DNA from: Alphaproteobacteria bacterium
GTDB taxonomy: Bacteria > Pseudomonadota > Alphaproteobacteria > Puniceispirillales > Marisalimonadaceae
Assembly (NCBI GenBank): GCA_016777645.1
Contig: JADHRC010000065.1
Span: 1-8,378, forward strand
Direction of reading: 5' to 3'
Length of the DNA stretch: 8,378 nt
Numbering within the stretch: position 1 is the first letter of the stretch; each line of letters starts with the position of its first letter. Below the pieces are notes generated by a model, which was not told the DNA's origin, searched no databases, and saw only the letters and a program-made list of their open reading frames with translations. Position numbers and translations under genes: made by a program. This document shows, piece by piece, positions 6,598-8,378 of this stretch.

Positions 6598-6603
6598 ATT
6601 ATA
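6598..6603 (-). promoter_or_regulatory. Candidate -10 box of the 2OG oxygenase gene
   Basis: The minus strand reads TATAAT here, with its near edge 20 nt before the ATG at 6577, giving a leader of roughly a dozen bases with room for the AAAGG ribosome site. At 17-bp spacing the -35 position reads TTAGAA, a poor match. In this AT-rich background a TATAAT alone is weak evidence. Confidence 0.35.
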
Positions 6604-6637
6604 TTGAATAATTTTTTTAGTTCTAATAATTATTCAA
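6604..6637. repeat. 10-bp perfect inverted repeat over the repeat-protein stop codon
   Basis: TTGAATAATT (6604-6613) and AATTATTCAA (6628-6637) pair perfectly around a 14-nt loop. The repeat covers the stop codon of the minus-strand repeat protein and directly abuts the TATAAT of the oxygenase gene. No T run follows on the minus strand, so it looks less like an intrinsic terminator than like an operator or a transcript-end structure. Confidence 0.45.
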
Positions 6638-7526
6638 CATAACCTTTTGGAAGTTTTTTAGGTTTAGGTTTCAAGAGTGTTTTTAAATGCGCAATTTCTT
6701 CGTCAGCTTTTTGTAGCTCTTCTTGTTCTTGTTGTCTTAATTCATTATTCATGTTTTTTTGTGACCTTAATAATCTTAACTCATACATTCTGTCTACTTC
6801 TTCGTCACTAAGATTATCTTCTCCTCTTTCCTCAAGTAATTCTAACTCTGTTTTTTTAACTTGGCTTTCACCAGTATCGTTTAAATTATCTTGAATATTT
6901 TCTTCTAAGTTAATTTTACTGAGAACTTCTTCTGTTGCAGCTAACTCGTTTGCATCTAGTGTTAGTGTCTCTGCTGTGGCTAAAACCTCATTGACATCTA
7001 CCGTTGGGATGTCTTCTGTAGCGACAACCTCATTGATATTTTCTGTTGAGGCCTCTTCTGCAGGTGCAACTTCATTGACATCTGCCGTTGACATCTCTTC
7101 TTTAGCAGCAACCTCATTGATATCTAATGTTGGTGTCTCTTCTGTGGCTGTAACCTCATTGACATCTACCGTTGGTATCTCTTCTGAAGCGGCAACCTCA
7201 TTGAGATTTTCTGTTGAGGCCCCTTCTGCAGGTGCAACTTCATTGACATCTGCCGTTGGTATCTCTTCTGTAGCAGTAACCTCACTTTCCTCATTTGTAT
7301 TTATTGAATTGAGAGAAGATGTAAGGTCATTGTCTATATAAAGTTTTTCCTGAGGTTTAGGATCATCTTGTTGAAGGCTATTAGTTTCATTATTTTGATT
7401 TTCTTTTACGGTTTCAGTATTTACAGGAGCTTTTGGCTGGACATTTGTAAATGGAATTACATATTTTTCACGGGCTATTTGAATATCATTTTTTAGATTT
7501 TTTATACGTGTATCCCAATCTTGCAT
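6630..7526 (-). CDS. Acidic low-complexity protein with 14-residue tandem repeats, function unknown
   Basis: I do not recognise a family for this 298-residue protein. Residues 1-30 begin MQDWDTRIKNLKND and look partly helical. Residues 31-76 are polar and rich in N, Q, T and P. Residues 77-202 are nine 14-residue units on the theme T-x-D/N-x-N-E-V-x-A-x-E-E-x-P/S, the first degenerate. Residues 203-285 are very charged and probably helical or coiled-coil, with ELELLEERGED (227-237) and repeated E, L, R and Q. The tail is KPKPKKLPKGYVE, with a lysine-rich patch. There is no signal peptide or membrane segment, so it should be cytoplasmic, and the repeat region is very acidic and probably disordered. 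The ATG at 7526 has AGGG about 8 nt upstream. A scaffold, spacer or phage-structure-associated protein would fit, but nothing shows a function. Confidence 0.75.
   Translation of the reverse strand: MQDWDTRIKNLKNDIQIAREKYVIPFTNVQPKAPVNTETVKENQNNETNSLQQDDPKPQEKLYIDNDLTSSLNSINTNEESEVTATEEIPTADVNEVAPAEGASTENLNEVAASEEIPTVDVNEVTATEETPTLDINEVAAKEEMSTADVNEVAPAEEASTENINEVVATEDIPTVDVNEVLATAETLTLDANELAATEEVLSKINLEENIQDNLNDTGESQVKKTELELLEERGEDNLSDEEVDRMYELRLLRSQKNMNNELRQQEQEELQKADEEIAHLKTLLKPKPKKLPKGYVE
6921..7298 (-). repeat. Nine 42-bp tandem repeats, with a 168-bp higher-order duplication
   Basis: Nine in-frame 42-bp units lie within the acidic protein gene: one degenerate unit (7257-7298) and eight clear ones (6921-7256). 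Units come in four types, opening TADV, TEN, TVDV and TLD, and the set of four appears twice (7089-7256 and 6921-7088). For example, TTCTGTTGAGGCC begins at 7041 and again at 7209, exactly 168 bp apart. By my hand count the two 56-residue blocks share 43 identical residues. This points to 42-bp expansion followed by duplication of a four-unit block. Confidence 0.9.
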
Positions 7527-7686
7527 TTACTTGCCCTGATACTAAAAACTCATTAAATTAATGATAAATTAAAATTATCTCAAAATATCTTCAAAAAATA
7601 TACCAAGTTTTTAAATTTTAATTAAAATAATTATAAACAAATTATAATACGGGGGCAAAGTGAACGACTAATTATAATTCACTTAA
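7527..7686. other. AT-rich non-coding spacer
   Basis: This is the left half of the 315-bp gap upstream of the repeat protein. It should contain that gene's promoter on the minus strand, but several TATAAT-like strings compete and none has a clear -35 partner. A plus-strand TATAAT at 7643-7648 is followed by GGGGG and a GTG at 7660, but that frame stops after three codons. GTGAA (7660-7664) and TTCAC form a short inverted repeat around an AT loop. No gene is seen. Confidence 0.5.
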
Positions 7687-7845
7687 AAAATAATTGATAA
7701 AAAAATTATAAGCGATACATCAGGGGCTGTTGATTTTCAGGAAATAAAAGATAGAGAGTTTTGTAACATCGTTGGATTTAAAAAAGTTAAGCGAATATCT
7801 ATAGATCATCCGCTTAACGTTGTTTATGAAATTAGACCAAACTAA
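7687..7845 (+). pseudogene. Start-less open frame, possible 3' remnant of a gene
   Basis: A 52-codon plus-strand frame is open from just after a TAA at 7684 to a TAA at 7843-7845. From about 7711 it reads like ordinary protein, for example SGAVDFQEIKDREF and later ISIDHPLNVVYEIRPN. There is no in-frame ATG, GTG or TTG, and the three preceding in-frame stops at 7669, 7675 and 7684 block extension. It may be the tail of a decayed gene. Against this, its second half also forms the terminator hairpin of the opposite-strand GST gene, and an open frame of this length can arise by chance. I do not recognise the sequence. Confidence 0.3.
7780..7818 (-). terminator. Intrinsic terminator of the GST-like gene
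   Basis: Read on the minus strand, GTTAAGCG (7818-7811) and CGCTTAAC (7793-7786) form a perfect 8-bp stem with a 17-nt loop, followed directly by TTTTTT (7785-7780). It begins 23 nt after the stop codon of the GST-like gene. The loop holds the palindrome ATCTATAGAT, which could form an inner helix. This is the clearest terminator in the window. Confidence 0.8.
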
Positions 7846-8378
7846 GCTTTTTTAAGCCTCTCGTTTTGAGGAAACATATATTTTCTTGCCTCTTCATCAA
7901 TTTCAACTTTAAAATTATGATTGTTGGCGGCACTAATATTAATTGCTTTTTGGCTGGCTGGTCTATTATTAATTTCTGTCATTAGTCTATTCAAATTAGT
8001 CCTTTTTTCAAGTTCTCCATCACCAATTACCTTTGGTAACATTCTAGCCCAACCCCATACACACATATCAACTATTGTGTAAGTATCTCCCAACATATAT
8101 CTATTGTTTGATAATCTATTATCTAAGATGTCGTAATGTCTTTCAGCTTCAAAAACGTACCTGTTGATAGCATATTCTAATTTTTCAGGAGCAAAATGTT
8201 GAAAATGAACAGATTGTCCTGAATAAGGACCAATTCCAGTTGCAACAAACATTAACCATGACAAAAGATCAGCCCTCGACTTAGGACTGTTGTCAGTTAT
8301 AAACTTACCTGTTTTTTCTGCTAAATATAATAAAATAGCATTGCTATCAAAAATGGTATTACCATCATCTATAATTGA
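7842..8378 (-). CDS. Glutathione S-transferase family protein (YfcG/YghU-like), N-terminus beyond window
   Basis: The frame is open to the right edge, giving 178 residues to the stop; the first part of the thioredoxin-fold domain lies outside the window. The visible part starts in the end of that domain with IFDSNAILLYLAEKTG, whose Ser lies at the gamma-glutamyl-binding position of GSTs. The helical C-terminal domain follows, with SGQSVHFQHFAPE and the N-capping box TIVD in GDTYTIVDM. The phrases around GIGPYSGQ and the RY..E..RHYDILD helix resemble Nu-class enzymes such as YfcG and YghU, which work with glutathione as disulfide reductases or peroxidases in the cytoplasm. A start at an internal TTG near 8264 should be rejected because it would cut off conserved GST sequence. 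An intrinsic terminator follows the stop. Confidence 0.9.
   Translation of the reverse strand, partial: SIIDDGNTIFDSNAILLYLAEKTGKFITDNSPKSRADLLSWLMFVATGIGPYSGQSVHFQHFAPEKLEYAINRYVFEAERHYDILDNRLSNNRYMLGDTYTIVDMCVWGWARMLPKVIGDGELEKRTNLNRLMTEINNRPASQKAINISAANNHNFKVEIDEEARKYMFPQNERLKKA

Noticed and set aside
6921..7298. Regular 42-bp repeats as a CRISPR array
   Set aside because: The units are contiguous, coding and imperfect, with no unique spacers between identical repeats.
6976..7341. 121-codon plus-strand open frame opposite the repeat protein
   Set aside because: It is the antisense of the 42-bp repeats; a repeat length divisible by three without stops keeps several frames open. Its Ser/Thr/Val-rich product is a mirror of the real array.
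7643..7671. Plus-strand TATAAT, GGGGG and GTG as the start of a small gene
   Set aside because: The GTG frame stops after three codons, and no other start in the stretch leads to a convincing protein.
7842..8264. GST-like gene as a complete 140-residue protein starting at TTG
   Set aside because: The frame continues upstream to the window edge and encodes the conserved DSNAILLYLAEKTG block, so the gene is longer and cut by the window.
1..8378. A new defence or mobile-element system
   Set aside because: No nuclease, helicase, transposase, integrase, toxin pair or reverse transcriptase motif is present; ung is a standard repair gene.

Overview
The window looks like chromosomal DNA of a compact, AT-rich, free-living bacterium. 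The gene set (MmgE/PrpD, enolase-superfamily dehydratase, PhyH-type dioxygenase, EamA permease, SMP-30-type lactonase, Nu-class-like GST) and the short spacers fit a marine alphaproteobacterium of the SAR11/AEGEAN-169/HIMB59/SAR116 kind. That placement is inferred from gene content and composition only. The standard genetic code fits every gene. Two genes clearly start at TTG behind a strong Shine-Dalgarno (SD) sequence.

Layout. Positions 1-1802 hold three minus-strand genes: the 5' end of an MmgE/PrpD-family gene (cut by the window edge), a single-domain cupin, and a mandelate racemase/muconate lactonizing enzyme-type enolase-superfamily protein, transcribed in the order enolase protein, cupin, MmgE/PrpD. 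A 113-bp divergent spacer separates them from a plus-strand run at 1916-6021: PhyH-family Fe(II)/2-oxoglutarate (2OG) dioxygenase, uracil-DNA glycosylase (ung), EamA/DMT permease, SnoaL/NTF2-like small protein, and SMP-30/gluconolactonase-like protein. The last two overlap by 14 nt. This run meets, tail to tail with a 13-bp gap, a minus-strand 2OG-Fe(II) oxygenase of the prolyl-4-hydroxylase/phage type. Upstream of that lies an acidic low-complexity protein built on a 14-residue repeat. A 315-bp spacer then carries a terminator and an unexplained start-less open frame. A minus-strand glutathione S-transferase-like gene runs off the right edge.

How the genes may work together. A lactonase-like protein, a sugar-acid-dehydratase-like enolase protein, a cupin with KdgF-like metal ligands, an MmgE/PrpD protein and a permease suggest uptake and breakdown of a small hydroxy-acid or sugar-acid compound, with the divergent spacer as a possible shared control point. 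No substrate can be assigned. ung appears to be a housekeeping gene caught in the run. The right-hand part (phage-type oxygenase, repeat protein, start-less frame) looks more like accessory DNA. I found no CRISPR array, RNA gene, transposase or clear new defence system. The most unusual object is the repeat protein, whose 14-residue units are arranged in a four-unit, 168-bp higher-order duplication.
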